A DNA stretch of 64,000 bases from Actinomycetes bacterium (lineage in GTDB: Bacteria; Actinomycetota; Actinomycetes; Actinomycetales; Microbacteriaceae). The position numbers and the translations under genes are program-made. How positions within the stretch are numbered: position 1 is the stretch's first letter; each line of letters starts with the position of its first letter. The notes below the pieces were generated by a model. It was not told where the DNA came from, ran no database searches, and worked only from the letters and a program-made list of their open reading frames with translations. The stretch covers positions 1 through 64,000 of the forward strand of contig JAKPAC010000040.1 of the NCBI GenBank assembly GCA_029779645.1. The letters run 5' to 3'. This document shows positions 42,520 to 52,120 of this stretch, piece by piece.

Positions 42520-44196
42520 ATGTCTACTAAGGCAAAATCCACGACGCTCGCCGTCGGAACGCTGACATTCGTCGGCATGACGTGCGCCCTCGTGGCGAGT
42601 ATCCGAAACATCCCGGATATCGCCGCGACCGGCTGGCAGATGTTCTTCTTCATGCTCATCGCCACGGTGCTCTTCGCACTGCCCGTAACCCTGATCGCCG
42701 GCGAGTTCGCGGGGATGATGCCTCGCAACGGCGGCCCCGAGCTGTGGGTGACCACCGGGATCGGAGAGCGGTGGGGCTTTGTCACGTCCTGGCTGCTCTG
42801 GGTGCAGATGTTTCCCGGAATGGTGATGGTGGCATCGGTGCTGGCGCCGATGCTCGGCACCACCTTCAACAATGACGCCCTCGGCCTCAACAACATCTTC
42901 ACGCTCGTCTGCATCCTCGTCGTGTACTGGATCATCAGCATCCTGAACCTGTTCTTCGACATGGCGAAGATCGGCGGGCAGATCGGGATCTGGCTCGGGC
43001 TGTACATCCCCATCGTGGTGATGTTCGCGCTGGGGATCGGGGCGATCGCCGTCACCGGCATCAAGGCGGAATCCACGCTCGGTACTTTCGCCTGGGGCAA
43101 GCTGATTCCTGACTTCACCGATGGCGCGACGCTCCAGTTCTTCTTGGCCATCATCTTCATCTACACGGGCATCGAGATGTCATCCGTCTACATCACAAGG
43201 CTCCGCAACGCGGTCAAGACCTACCTCAAGGGCATCTTCATCGCCCTGATCTTCGTCTTCCTCTTCAACGTCGTGCTCGCGTTCCTCGTCGCGAACATCG
43301 TGCCCGAAGGCAAGATGGAGCTGAACAACATCGCCCAGGCGGTCGTGCTGTTCCTCGAGGTTCTCGGCTGGCCGACGTGGATCGCGAACGTCTTCGCGGC
43401 GCTCGTGTTCATCGGCGTCGCCGTGCAGTTGTCTGCGTGGGCGTCGGGGCCGGCCAAGACGATCACCAACAGCGCGCGACGGGGCCTCTATCCCCCGAAG
43501 CTCGGGTACTGGAAGAGCAACAAGTACGGCGTCTCGCGGAACGTGATCCTCACGCAGGCGACCATCATCTCGCTCTTCACGCTCCTGTACGTGGTGGTCC
43601 CCGGTGTCAACGACGCCTTCCTCGTGCTGGTCACCGCCACCTCGATCCTTTACATCATCGTGTACGTGCTCATGGCGATCGCGATCATCCGCCTGCGCAA
43701 GACCCAGGCGGCGACAGCCAGGCCGTTCCGAATTGGCGGGGGCAAGAGCAACACGCTGCTCTGGATCGTCGTCGTGGTCCTGCTGCTCACGATCGCCGTC
43801 GGCTCGTACTTCACCTTCGTCTCGAACAGCTTCTGGAACCTCGTGCTGCTCATCGGCATCACGGTGGTCCTCGGATTCGGGATTCCGCTGTGGATCTTCG
43901 CGGCGCGCAAGGCAGCGTGGAAGACGACGGTGGACGCCGCGCTCGCCGCGCATCCCGAGTCGGCCGCGGACGCGGCCAGCGAAGCGGATGCGGGAGACAG
44001 TGCGCCCGCGCCCGTGCCGGCGCCTGCCGCGGCCGCTGCGTCTGCAGACGCCGGATCGAAGGTCCCGGTGAGCGTCGGGGCGCCGGGAGCGGACGCCGGT
44101 GATGCGGCAGCCAGCGGTACCGAAGCCGCGCCCGCGCCCGCTCCGGCCTCGCCTCCAGCGTCCGGTGGCGACTCGAACGGGCCGACGTCCGGCTAG
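42520..44196 (+). CDS. APC-superfamily tyrosine/tyramine antiporter (TyrP)-like
   Basis: LTFVGMTCALVASIRNIPDIAATGWQMFFFMLIATVLFALPVTLIAGEFAGMMPRNGGPELWV; directly downstream of the decarboxylase. Confidence 0.85.
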   Translation: MSTKAKSTTLAVGTLTFVGMTCALVASIRNIPDIAATGWQMFFFMLIATVLFALPVTLIAGEFAGMMPRNGGPELWVTTGIGERWGFVTSWLLWVQMFPGMVMVASVLAPMLGTTFNNDALGLNNIFTLVCILVVYWIISILNLFFDMAKIGGQIGIWLGLYIPIVVMFALGIGAIAVTGIKAESTLGTFAWGKLIPDFTDGATLQFFLAIIFIYTGIEMSSVYITRLRNAVKTYLKGIFIALIFVFLFNVVLAFLVANIVPEGKMELNNIAQAVVLFLEVLGWPTWIANVFAALVFIGVAVQLSAWASGPAKTITNSARRGLYPPKLGYWKSNKYGVSRNVILTQATIISLFTLLYVVVPGVNDAFLVLVTATSILYIIVYVLMAIAIIRLRKTQAATARPFRIGGGKSNTLLWIVVVVLLLTIAVGSYFTFVSNSFWNLVLLIGITVVLGFGIPLWIFAARKAAWKTTVDAALAAHPESAADAASEADAGDSAPAPVPAPAAAAASADAGSKVPVSVGAPGADAGDAAASGTEAAPAPAPASPPASGGDSNGPTSG

Positions 44197-44520
44197 CCAG
44201 TTCGCGCCGGGTCCCCGTCGTCGGGCGTCGCCTGCCACTCGCAGCTGCGGCTCGACGGCGGGGATTCGCGCTGGTCAGGTGCGCGTTCCGAGTGGCGACA
44301 TCGATGTCGAACGTGCCGCGCCAGCGGCGAAGTCGGTCGGCCGTCGCGCTGTGCGCACCGACCGCGGGCTCCCCACGGCACGATCGGCACACGTGCCGGG
44401 GAATTCGGTCTTCACCGGTGAAAATCCCGCCAGCATCCCGCCGTGGTCGCTAGTCTTTCCCCACCAGCACGACCCGCCTGCACCTGGGGGCGGGCCCACG
44501 GCAGCAGAGGAGCGCACCGT

Positions 44521-45051
44521 ATGACCGTCCTCGTCGACACCGTCCGAATCCTCCTCGCGCCGCTGACGCGCACTCGCCTGTTTCGCCGCATGGGCCCGGT
44601 CGTGCTGCCACCCGTCGAGAAGATGATCGCGGTCGTCTCGCGCGGGCGGGTGCAGGTCAGCGCCCTGCTCGTGCCCTCGCTCGTGCTGCACACGATCGGA
44701 GCGCGAAGCGGCACACCTCGCGATGTTCCGCTGATGTACACGCCCGATGGACAGGGGCGGGCGATCGTCGCCGGCACGAACTTCGCGGGGGAGCGGCATC
44801 CCGCCTGGACCTCGAACCTGCTGGCCAACCCCGACGCGGCGATCACCGTGCGCGGGCGCTGGATGCCGGTGCATGCCGAGCGGATCGCCGACGACGAACG
44901 GGATGCCGCGTGGGCGCGGATCGAGGCGCAGTGGCCCGGCTACCGCGCCTATGAGCGCGGCTCGGGACGCACGGTGCGGCTGTTTCGGCTGCAGCCCGTG
45001 CGCCGAACCGGCGAAGCGGCCCCGCACGAGCCCGGCCCGCACGGCGCCTGA
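44521..45051 (+). CDS. Deazaflavin(F420)-dependent nitroreductase (Ddn/DUF385)-like protein
   Basis: LVLHTIGARSGTPRDVPLMYTPDGQGRAIVAGTNFAGERHPAWTSNLLANPDAAITVRGR. Confidence 0.8.
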   Translation: MTVLVDTVRILLAPLTRTRLFRRMGPVVLPPVEKMIAVVSRGRVQVSALLVPSLVLHTIGARSGTPRDVPLMYTPDGQGRAIVAGTNFAGERHPAWTSNLLANPDAAITVRGRWMPVHAERIADDERDAAWARIEAQWPGYRAYERGSGRTVRLFRLQPVRRTGEAAPHEPGPHGA

Positions 45052-45060
45052 GACGCCGCA

Positions 45061-45091
45061 GTGGGAGGCCCCTTCTTGCGGAGCCTCCCAC
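45061..45091. terminator. Hairpin terminator between convergent genes
   Basis: GTGGGAGGC-N13-GCCTCCCAC. Confidence 0.75.
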
Positions 45092-45128
45092 CGAACGGCC
45101 GCGCCCGCAGGGCGGGCGAGGCGCTCAT

Positions 45129-45929
45129 CTACATCAGATTCGCGCACTCTCCCATCAGCTTGCGCGCGGTGTTGGGCAGCGGCGCGGCGTCGCCGATCTG
45201 TGCGACGGGCGTGTTGCCGCTGCACATCAGGTTGCCGCCCACGACGTTGCCGATGACCTCGGTCGAGTCGAGGCCCTGGTTGACCTCCTGCGGGGTTCCC
45301 GGGTAGTTGATGTTCTCGGGGTTGGCGTACATGTTCGTGATCTGCACGTTGCCGCCGACGGTGTTGCGGAGGAATCCGAACCAGCATCCCGACCAGCTGT
45401 CGAACTTCACGTTTCCGGCGATCGAGCTGTCCTTCACCATGGTGTCGTTGCCCAAGCTCGCCTCGGGGTCGGGGTCGACGCACTCCGGGCCCGAGCCTCC
45501 GCCGACGAAGGTGAGGTTCTTGTCGACCGTGCTGTTGAACAGGTACAGGGCGTGCGCGTTCGCGGCGTTGATGTTGCCGTGGAACGTCGTGTAGAACGCC
45601 ATGACGATGCTGCCGGCCGACATGTGCAGGTTGCCGCCGAGCTCCGCTCCGCTGAGGAACAGCGCGTCCCCGGTATCCACCGACACGTTGCCGCTGACCA
45701 TCGCGCTCCCGTCGATGTTGCAGGTGCCCTCGATGGTCAGGTTCTTGTAGCTGCCGGCGGCGAGGTCGCCCGAGCACACCGTGCTGCCGGGCGAGCCCGG
45801 CGCGGCCGCGGCGCCGGTGGCGAGCCCGAACGTGCTCGCGGCGGCGAGTGCGACCGCGAGCGTCAGCACCCGGCGCAGCGTCCTGCGCACGGGCGACGCC
45901 GTCGCCGGCGACTGGTTGATCTTGATCAT
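45129..45929 (-). CDS. Secreted, Gly/Asn-rich, probably beta-solenoid protein
   Basis: Signal peptide LTLAVALAAASTFGLATGAAAA; repeating GN[LVI]xxxx turns (GNVSV, GNLHM, GNINA, GNVKF, GNVQI, GNVVGGNL). Confidence 0.7.
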   Translation of the reverse strand: MIKINQSPATASPVRRTLRRVLTLAVALAAASTFGLATGAAAAPGSPGSTVCSGDLAAGSYKNLTIEGTCNIDGSAMVSGNVSVDTGDALFLSGAELGGNLHMSAGSIVMAFYTTFHGNINAANAHALYLFNSTVDKNLTFVGGGSGPECVDPDPEASLGNDTMVKDSSIAGNVKFDSWSGCWFGFLRNTVGGNVQITNMYANPENINYPGTPQEVNQGLDSTEVIGNVVGGNLMCSGNTPVAQIGDAAPLPNTARKLMGECANLM

Positions 45930-46176
45930 GATGCATCCCTCCGTGATGACGGGCTGGGATGGGGCGGCGCGCGGGCATGGGCGCCGTCGGGTACACAGCA
46001 CAAGGCGCGAGTCCGTCCCCAGCACGCGGGCTTCGCGAGGCGCGCCATCTGATCGACGGTCGCGCGATGAAGTGAAGGTACACCCGCGCACCCGCGCCGA
46101 CAAGGGGCTCGCGGGCGCCGCGGCGCGGTCGATCCGGTCGGCGTGCCGGGGTCGCGGAGGGTGGCTCCGCGTACAC

Positions 46177-46218
46177 ACGGGCCCGGCGCACGGAGCACGC
46201 TCCGCCCACCGGGCCCGT
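46177..46218 (-). terminator. Terminator of M20 peptidase gene
   Basis: ACGGGCCCGG...CCGGGCCCGT with nested GGAGC/GCTCC. Confidence 0.7.
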
Positions 46219-46231
46219 CGCGAACGTGCGG

Positions 46232-47674
46232 CTAGATGGCGTTGGCCGCATTGCCCGCGCGCATCGGCGGGGGCAGGATGCCGTCGGGGATCGGGCAGTC
46301 GTAAGGTGTGACGGCCATGATCCCGTCGAACTCAGACTTCGCGGCCGCGAGGAGCTCGGCATCCGCGGCGATGTCGACCACTGTCGAGGCCATGGCCTTC
46401 GCGGCGTGCAGCATGCCCTTGTGGGCGGCGGGCAGCTTGCCCTGCGCGACCATCATCCACGAGTGCGGCGGGGTGCCGATGGCGTGGGTGCCGCCGCTGA
46501 TCTGCACGGTCGGCACGCTCCAGCTGACGTCGCCGACGTCGGTCGACCCCGTCGACTGGTTGCGCGAAGCGGGGTTGACCAGCGGCGAGATGCCGGCGAA
46601 CAGCGACTGACTCGCGTCGACGCCCAGGCGCTGCCGGGCGCGCGCGAGCTCGGCCGGCACCATCGCGGCGGAGAACTTCGCTGCCGTCGCCTGGTCGGCG
46701 TCGTCGAAGGGCACGCCGCCGATCGACTCGACGTTCGCGTGCAGCGCGGCCTCGAGGGTCGCGTTCGGCAGCAGCTCCGAGCTCGCGCCATCGAACTCGA
46801 TCTCGAGCGTGGTCTCGGTCATCAGGGCCGCACCCTCGGCGATCTTGACCACGCGGCCGTACAGCTCGCGCATCTGGGCGACGTTGACCGCGCGAACGAT
46901 GTAGTACACCTCGGCGTACGCCTGGACCACGTTCGGCGACACCCCGCCGGCGTCGGTGATCGCGTAGTGCACGCGGGCGGTGTCGGGCATGTGCTCACGC
47001 AGAAAGTTCACGCCCACGTTCAGCAGCTCCACGGCATCGAGGGCGCTGCGGCCGAGGTGCGGCGCGGCGCCCGCATGCGACGCGAGGCCCCGGTAGCGGA
47101 AGTACACCTGCGTGTACGCGAGTGACAGGCCCTGGCTGGTGCGCATCGCAGATCCGGGATGCCACGACACTGCGGCGTCCACGTCGTTGAACGCGCCGCG
47201 CTGCACGAGGAAGGACTTGCCCGCCGCGGCTTCCTCGGCCGGGCAGCCGTAGTAGCGCACCCGGCCCGGCAGGCCCTGCTCCTCGAGGTGTCGAGCGGCC
47301 GCCACCGCGGCGAGCAGCGAACCGGCGCCGAAGAGGTTGTGCCCGCACGCGTGGCCGCTGGTGTTCTCGGTGTCGGGGTTCGGCTGCACCTGCGCGACGC
47401 CGTCGGCCTGGCTCATGCCCGCGAGTGCGTCGAATTCGCCGAGCACCGCGATGATCGGGCCGCCCTCGCCCTTCTCTGCCGAGAACGCGGTGGGGATGCC
47501 GGTCAGCGAGCGCTCGACGCGAAACCCGAACTGCTCCGCGACGGCAATCTGCTTCTCGACCGACTGATGCTCCTCCCAGCGCAGCTCCGGGGCATCCCAG
47601 ATCTCGTCGCTGAGCTGGGTGAAGGTGGAACCGAGCTCATCGACGATGTGCTCGATCGGGGTGGTGTCTTTCAC
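46232..47674 (-). CDS. M20-family amidohydrolase (AbgB-like)
   Basis: VLGEFDALAGMSQ, SGHACGHNLFGAGSLLAAVA, CPAEEAAAGKSFLV, TDVGDVSWSVPTVQI. Confidence 0.88.
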   Translation of the reverse strand: MKDTTPIEHIVDELGSTFTQLSDEIWDAPELRWEEHQSVEKQIAVAEQFGFRVERSLTGIPTAFSAEKGEGGPIIAVLGEFDALAGMSQADGVAQVQPNPDTENTSGHACGHNLFGAGSLLAAVAAARHLEEQGLPGRVRYYGCPAEEAAAGKSFLVQRGAFNDVDAAVSWHPGSAMRTSQGLSLAYTQVYFRYRGLASHAGAAPHLGRSALDAVELLNVGVNFLREHMPDTARVHYAITDAGGVSPNVVQAYAEVYYIVRAVNVAQMRELYGRVVKIAEGAALMTETTLEIEFDGASSELLPNATLEAALHANVESIGGVPFDDADQATAAKFSAAMVPAELARARQRLGVDASQSLFAGISPLVNPASRNQSTGSTDVGDVSWSVPTVQISGGTHAIGTPPHSWMMVAQGKLPAAHKGMLHAAKAMASTVVDIAADAELLAAAKSEFDGIMAVTPYDCPIPDGILPPPMRAGNAANAI

Positions 47675-47998
47675 GATGTGCCTCCCAGGATGTTTCTCGC
47701 AGTATTCACCACGGGCGCGCGAAGGGGGCGGATGCGCCGTGCGGCGCGCGGAATGTTACTCGCTGGGCGCAGCCAGCTGCTCGAGTTCGCCCCGATCGTG
47801 CTCGAATAGCCGCCGGCCGTGCAGCGCGAATCCGCTTCGCCCGCGCAGACCGCGCTGCGTCGTGCGGTTTCGAGGAGGGGCTCGCGGCGCGGCGGGAGGT
47901 GAATTCCGGGGGTCAGCGGGGTGTCCCGGTGCGGTGGCACAATCACGCGCCGGTCGGGCACATTTGTGTCTCACGGGCCGACGCCGCCCTCGACTACG

Positions 47999-48036
47999 GT
48001 GAGGCTCGTCGCGCGGCGTTGCGCGACGAGCCTCAC
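47999..48036. other. Perfect 16-bp hairpin with no obvious upstream gene
   Basis: GTGAGGCTCGTCGCGC-GGCGTT-GCGCGACGAGCCTCAC. Confidence 0.8.
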
Positions 48037-48053
48037 AATGTGTTCGTTCCGCA

Positions 48054-49286
48054 GTGCAACAGCTCATGATCACTCAAGCACCGACACTTCGAAGCCAGAT
48101 CCGCGCGGTGTACGCGCCGGGCATGTGCATGACGCTGGGCGTGGGATCGGCGATCCCGATCATTCCGCACGCGGCCGTGCTCCTCGGTGGGACGCTCGCC
48201 GTCGCCGCGATCCTTGTCGCGCTGCTGCCTGTGGCCCGCGCACTCTATGACATCCCCGGGGGTGCGGTGCTCGCGAGGCTGGGGATTCGCCGCACGATGA
48301 CGCTCGCCTGTGCCGTGGCCCTGGTGGGGTTCATCGCCGCGGCGACCGGTGTCGCCATCTGGCTCCTCGCACTCGGCGTCGCGCTTGCCGGGCTGGGGAG
48401 CGTGGCGCTGCTGGTTGCGCAGCAGACGTACCTGACGAGCGTCGTGCCGGGCGATCGGCGGCCAGCGGCGATGACGACGCTCGCGGCGCTTGCCAGCGCA
48501 GGGGCCCTCGTCGGGCCCCTGATCGGGGCGGCGATCATCAAGCTGGTGTCGGTCTGGGCGGTGCTGTGGTGGTGCGGGGCGATGGCGGCGATTGCAGTCA
48601 TCCTCGTCGCGACAGCGGCCGCTCTTCGCGGGGATGCGGCTGGCGCAACCGTCGAGCGCACGCACGAACGACGGGTGTTCAGTCAGACGCGTGGAGTGAT
48701 CCTCACGCTGGGGGTCGCCGCCGCGCTCGCCTGCGTGGTGCGCGGGGCGCCTCAGTTCGGCCTCCCGCTGTGGACGGAGCACCTGAGGTTCGACCCGGCC
48801 GTGACGTCGCTGGTCTACGCGCTGTACGCGGCCGGCAACCTCGCGACGACCCCGCTCTCGGCACGGCTCTCGACCCGATTCGGTCGACTCGTGCCGCTGG
48901 CCACCACATTCGCAGTGTCGGCCGTCGCGCTCGCGGCCCTGCCATTTACGAGTACCGAGGCCTCCGTGGCGGTCTGCGCACTCGTGCTCGGCGCGGGAGT
49001 GGGGTTCGGGAACGGGCTGCTCCTGACGATCGCCGGGGACGTGGTCCACGAGAACCAGGCGCAGTTCTTCGGCATCTGGCGCGCGCTGATGGACGGCGGC
49101 AGTGCACTCGCGCCGCTGGTGCTGGCCGTGGCATCCGCCGCCAGCGCGTTGGGCGTCGGCGTGCTTGTCACCGCGAGCATCGCGCTGCCCGGCTGGCTGA
49201 TCGCGGCACGGTTCCTTCCTCGGCTCACCCCGCAGGCCTCGCGACGCACGCGCCGGGAAGCCGGGCTGCCCATCGCCTCGGGCTGA
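48054..49286 (+). CDS. MFS transporter
   Basis: ~12 hydrophobic segments, YDIPGGAVLARLGIRRTM MFS loop motif. Confidence 0.85.
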   Translation: MQQLMITQAPTLRSQIRAVYAPGMCMTLGVGSAIPIIPHAAVLLGGTLAVAAILVALLPVARALYDIPGGAVLARLGIRRTMTLACAVALVGFIAAATGVAIWLLALGVALAGLGSVALLVAQQTYLTSVVPGDRRPAAMTTLAALASAGALVGPLIGAAIIKLVSVWAVLWWCGAMAAIAVILVATAAALRGDAAGATVERTHERRVFSQTRGVILTLGVAAALACVVRGAPQFGLPLWTEHLRFDPAVTSLVYALYAAGNLATTPLSARLSTRFGRLVPLATTFAVSAVALAALPFTSTEASVAVCALVLGAGVGFGNGLLLTIAGDVVHENQAQFFGIWRALMDGGSALAPLVLAVASAASALGVGVLVTASIALPGWLIAARFLPRLTPQASRRTRREAGLPIASG

Positions 49287-49363
49287 GCGACGCTGGCGGC
49301 GTGGCCGGTTTACAGCGCTCGAGCGGGTGTGCAAGTGTGTTGCCACGCAGTGTTGGGAGCAGC

Positions 49364-50371
49364 ATGGTCGCCAGGAGCCTCGCGAAGCGCGTCCGCCAGA
49401 GCGGGGCGCGGGTGATCAGCGGCGTGCGCGACGCAGACGAGCTCGCCGAGCTCACGAGCGATGACACGCGATCCCACCGCATCATTCCGATGCAGCGGCC
49501 CGGAGTCCTGAACGCATCGGCGGACGCCCTCGTGGTGGGGGGCCTGGGATTCACGCGCATGCGCTATGGCGGGCCGGTGGTGGTGATCCCCGGCGATGCG
49601 AGCTCGAGTGAGTTTCTGTTTCCGTTGAGCGTCGGCGGGCGCGGGCACCTGCGGTACGGCGGAGCGGGGGTGGCGGTGGGGCCGCACGACGCGGCCATCA
49701 TCCCGCCGTACCGGGCGTTCCGCTCGGAGCTCAGCGAGAGCTTCGACCAGGTCATCGTCCGCGCGAGCCAGGCGCGGGTCGAGCACGCGGTCGCACGGCT
49801 CACGGCTGGTGAGGTGTCCACACTCGACGTGCACGCCCAGACGTTCGCGCCGGGCGCAGGGACGATGCTGCAGCTCGAAGCGGTGGCGGCGCTCGGGGCA
49901 GATGCCGGTGCGAGCGGGACGCACGCGGCGCGGGCCGCAGACGTGGCGCTGGAGAGCGTGCTGCTGAGCATTCCGACCGTCAGGCAGCTGCTTCCGGAAC
50001 GGGGATCGGCCGGATCGGCGCGACTGCGTCGCGCGATGCGGCACATGCTCGAGCATCTCGCCGAGCCGATGACCGTCGTCGGCGTCGCCGAGAGCGTGCA
50101 CGTGAGCCCGCGAGCCCTGCAGGCATCGTTTCGCGACGAGCTGGGAACCACGTTCACCGCGTGGCTTCGGGAGCGTCGGCTGGAGCGCGCATGGGAGCGG
50201 CTGGCCGCCGACCCGCACGCGACGATCGCGGAGGTCGCGTTCGCGAGCGGGTTCGGGCACCAGGGAGAGTTCAGCGCACATTTCAGGATGAAGTTCGGGA
50301 TGCTTCCGTCCGCGGTGACGCGCGAGCTGGCCGCGAACCGTGCGGCGCCATCCCCGGGCAGCGACCGCTGA
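49364..50371 (+). CDS. AraC-family transcriptional regulator
   Basis: C-terminal VVGVAESVHVSPRALQASFRDELGTTFTAWLRERRLERAWERLAADPHATIAEVAFASGFGHQGEFSAHFRMKFGMLPS. Confidence 0.92.
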   Translation: MVARSLAKRVRQSGARVISGVRDADELAELTSDDTRSHRIIPMQRPGVLNASADALVVGGLGFTRMRYGGPVVVIPGDASSSEFLFPLSVGGRGHLRYGGAGVAVGPHDAAIIPPYRAFRSELSESFDQVIVRASQARVEHAVARLTAGEVSTLDVHAQTFAPGAGTMLQLEAVAALGADAGASGTHAARAADVALESVLLSIPTVRQLLPERGSAGSARLRRAMRHMLEHLAEPMTVVGVAESVHVSPRALQASFRDELGTTFTAWLRERRLERAWERLAADPHATIAEVAFASGFGHQGEFSAHFRMKFGMLPSAVTRELAANRAAPSPGSDR

Positions 50372-50513
50372 TCACGGCAGGCGGCGCTGCGCGAATCCGC
50401 TGAGAGCCTGCAGGAATCCGATAGCCCACCGCGGAAAGAACCGGGTTGGCTGGTGCTCAGGCGCGCGTGGCGCGGCGGTGATTGCGCGCGAGAACATGCA
50501 TCGGAGGACCCTG

Positions 50514-52097
50514 ATGGCGACCGACGACCCGCACACGTCGTGGCGCGCGAGCGCTGTTGTCAGCGCCGAGGGCGGCGATCTTCGCATCGCCGAGGCGGAG
50601 CTCGCGGCGGCTGCCAGCTCGCGCGACCCCGAGCGCGTGGCCGACGCGGCAAGCCGGCACTTCTGGCCGCTGCTGACCGAGTGGCCGGGCGACCTCGAAG
50701 CGATTCTGGCCTCGCTGCCCGACGCCACGCTGGCTCGACATCCCATTCTCGCCGTCCTGCATCCCATGGCTGCGGCGCTCGGCGTGGCCGAACCTCCAGC
50801 AGTGGAACGCACCGCCGAAGACCGCGCGAAGCGGCTGCAGTATCTCGCGGTGAAGATGATCGCGGCGAGGCGCCGCGGCGATGTGGCGTCGGCGCTGGGC
50901 GCCGCGGATCGCTTGACGGCCGCACTGTCGGTGCCGCGGGTGCCGTCGATCGCCATCGCCCGGGGTTCGATTCCCTTCACCTTCGCGCAGATCTCGATCA
51001 CGAGGCTGCTCGCTGGCGAGAGCCTGGCAGCGCTGCGCGCGGCGATGGCTGCTCGTCACCTGGCGGAGCACAGCCCGACCAGCCCGGTGATCCGCCTCGC
51101 CCTCGCGCTGACCGCGGTCGCGCATGCCGTGCGCGGCTCGCTGGCGGAGGCGGAGCTCGCGCTCGCGGAGGGGCTGGATCTCCCGATGGGGGCACGCTGG
51201 TTCGCGGGCAGCACGCGGGCGGCCGAACGCGTCGCGGCCGAGCTCGTCGGCGTCGAACGCGCCGACCCGGAGTCGCTGCAGACGCTGCGGGGCGGCGATT
51301 GGAAGGCGCAGGCGGGTGAGTTCTGGCCGCTCGCGATGCTGGCGCGCGCTCGTGCGGCGATTGTGCGCGGCGTCGCTGCCGACGCCCTCGAGATCGTCTG
51401 CGCCGCGGTAGACGGCGCGCCCGGGCAGGGGCTGGCGGCCGACGTATCGATGTCGCAGTGCATCGAGGCGCACCTGGCACTGCAGGACGTGACCGGCGCG
51501 CGTGCCATTGCTGAACAGCTGCGGGCGCCGGGCCTGCTCACGGCTGTCGCGCTGGCCAAGCTCCGACTGGTCGGCGGCGACCCGGCGCGGGCGCTCGCCG
51601 AGCTGCGGCGTCTGAGCGCTGCGCGCACCCTGCCACCGGCGCAGCGCGAAGAGATCCAGCTGCTCGGCGTGTGGATCCGGGCCGATCTCGGCGGGGGGCT
51701 GGACGTGGCTGATGCCTCGGCCATCGCACGGCTGGTCGAGGGCACGGCGCGGCGACGGCTGCTCGCGGTCACGCTCCCGGTGCACGTGCGCGACGCCATC
51801 GAGGTGCACCTGCGCGACGACGAGCTGGCGCTGTTTCGTCGATCGCTCAAGCCCTTGCCGGCGTTGCGCAATGAATCCCCGCCACCACCGCTCTCGCGCA
51901 GCGAGCTGCGGGTGCTGCAGGCGCTGGTCGACCGTGCCTCGGTCGATGAGATCGCGCAGTCGCTGTTCGTCTCACGCAACACGGTGAAGACGCAGCTTCG
52001 GACCGCATACCGCAAGCTGGGGGCGCACACCCGGGACGAGGCGATCGCTGCAGCCATCCGCTGGAGCCTGCTCGACGGTCCGCGCCCCCGGCGATAG
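50514..52097 (+). CDS. LuxR-family regulator with helical-repeat N-terminus
   Basis: C-terminal LSRSELRVLQALVDRASVDEIAQSLFVSRNTVKTQLRTAYRKLGAHTRDEAIAAA; no Walker A seen. Confidence 0.85.
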   Translation: MATDDPHTSWRASAVVSAEGGDLRIAEAELAAAASSRDPERVADAASRHFWPLLTEWPGDLEAILASLPDATLARHPILAVLHPMAAALGVAEPPAVERTAEDRAKRLQYLAVKMIAARRRGDVASALGAADRLTAALSVPRVPSIAIARGSIPFTFAQISITRLLAGESLAALRAAMAARHLAEHSPTSPVIRLALALTAVAHAVRGSLAEAELALAEGLDLPMGARWFAGSTRAAERVAAELVGVERADPESLQTLRGGDWKAQAGEFWPLAMLARARAAIVRGVAADALEIVCAAVDGAPGQGLAADVSMSQCIEAHLALQDVTGARAIAEQLRAPGLLTAVALAKLRLVGGDPARALAELRRLSAARTLPPAQREEIQLLGVWIRADLGGGLDVADASAIARLVEGTARRRLLAVTLPVHVRDAIEVHLRDDELALFRRSLKPLPALRNESPPPPLSRSELRVLQALVDRASVDEIAQSLFVSRNTVKTQLRTAYRKLGAHTRDEAIAAAIRWSLLDGPRPRR

Positions 52098-52120
52098 TCA
52101 GCGCCCTGGGCCGGTGATGC

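Noticed and set aside
33615-44200. Classical genomic island integrated at tRNA-Ser
   Set aside because: No integrase, and I could not find a second copy of the tRNA 3' end as an attR; genes immediately after the tRNA are ordinary lipoprotein and thioesterase genes. The decarboxylase cluster may still be acquired by another route
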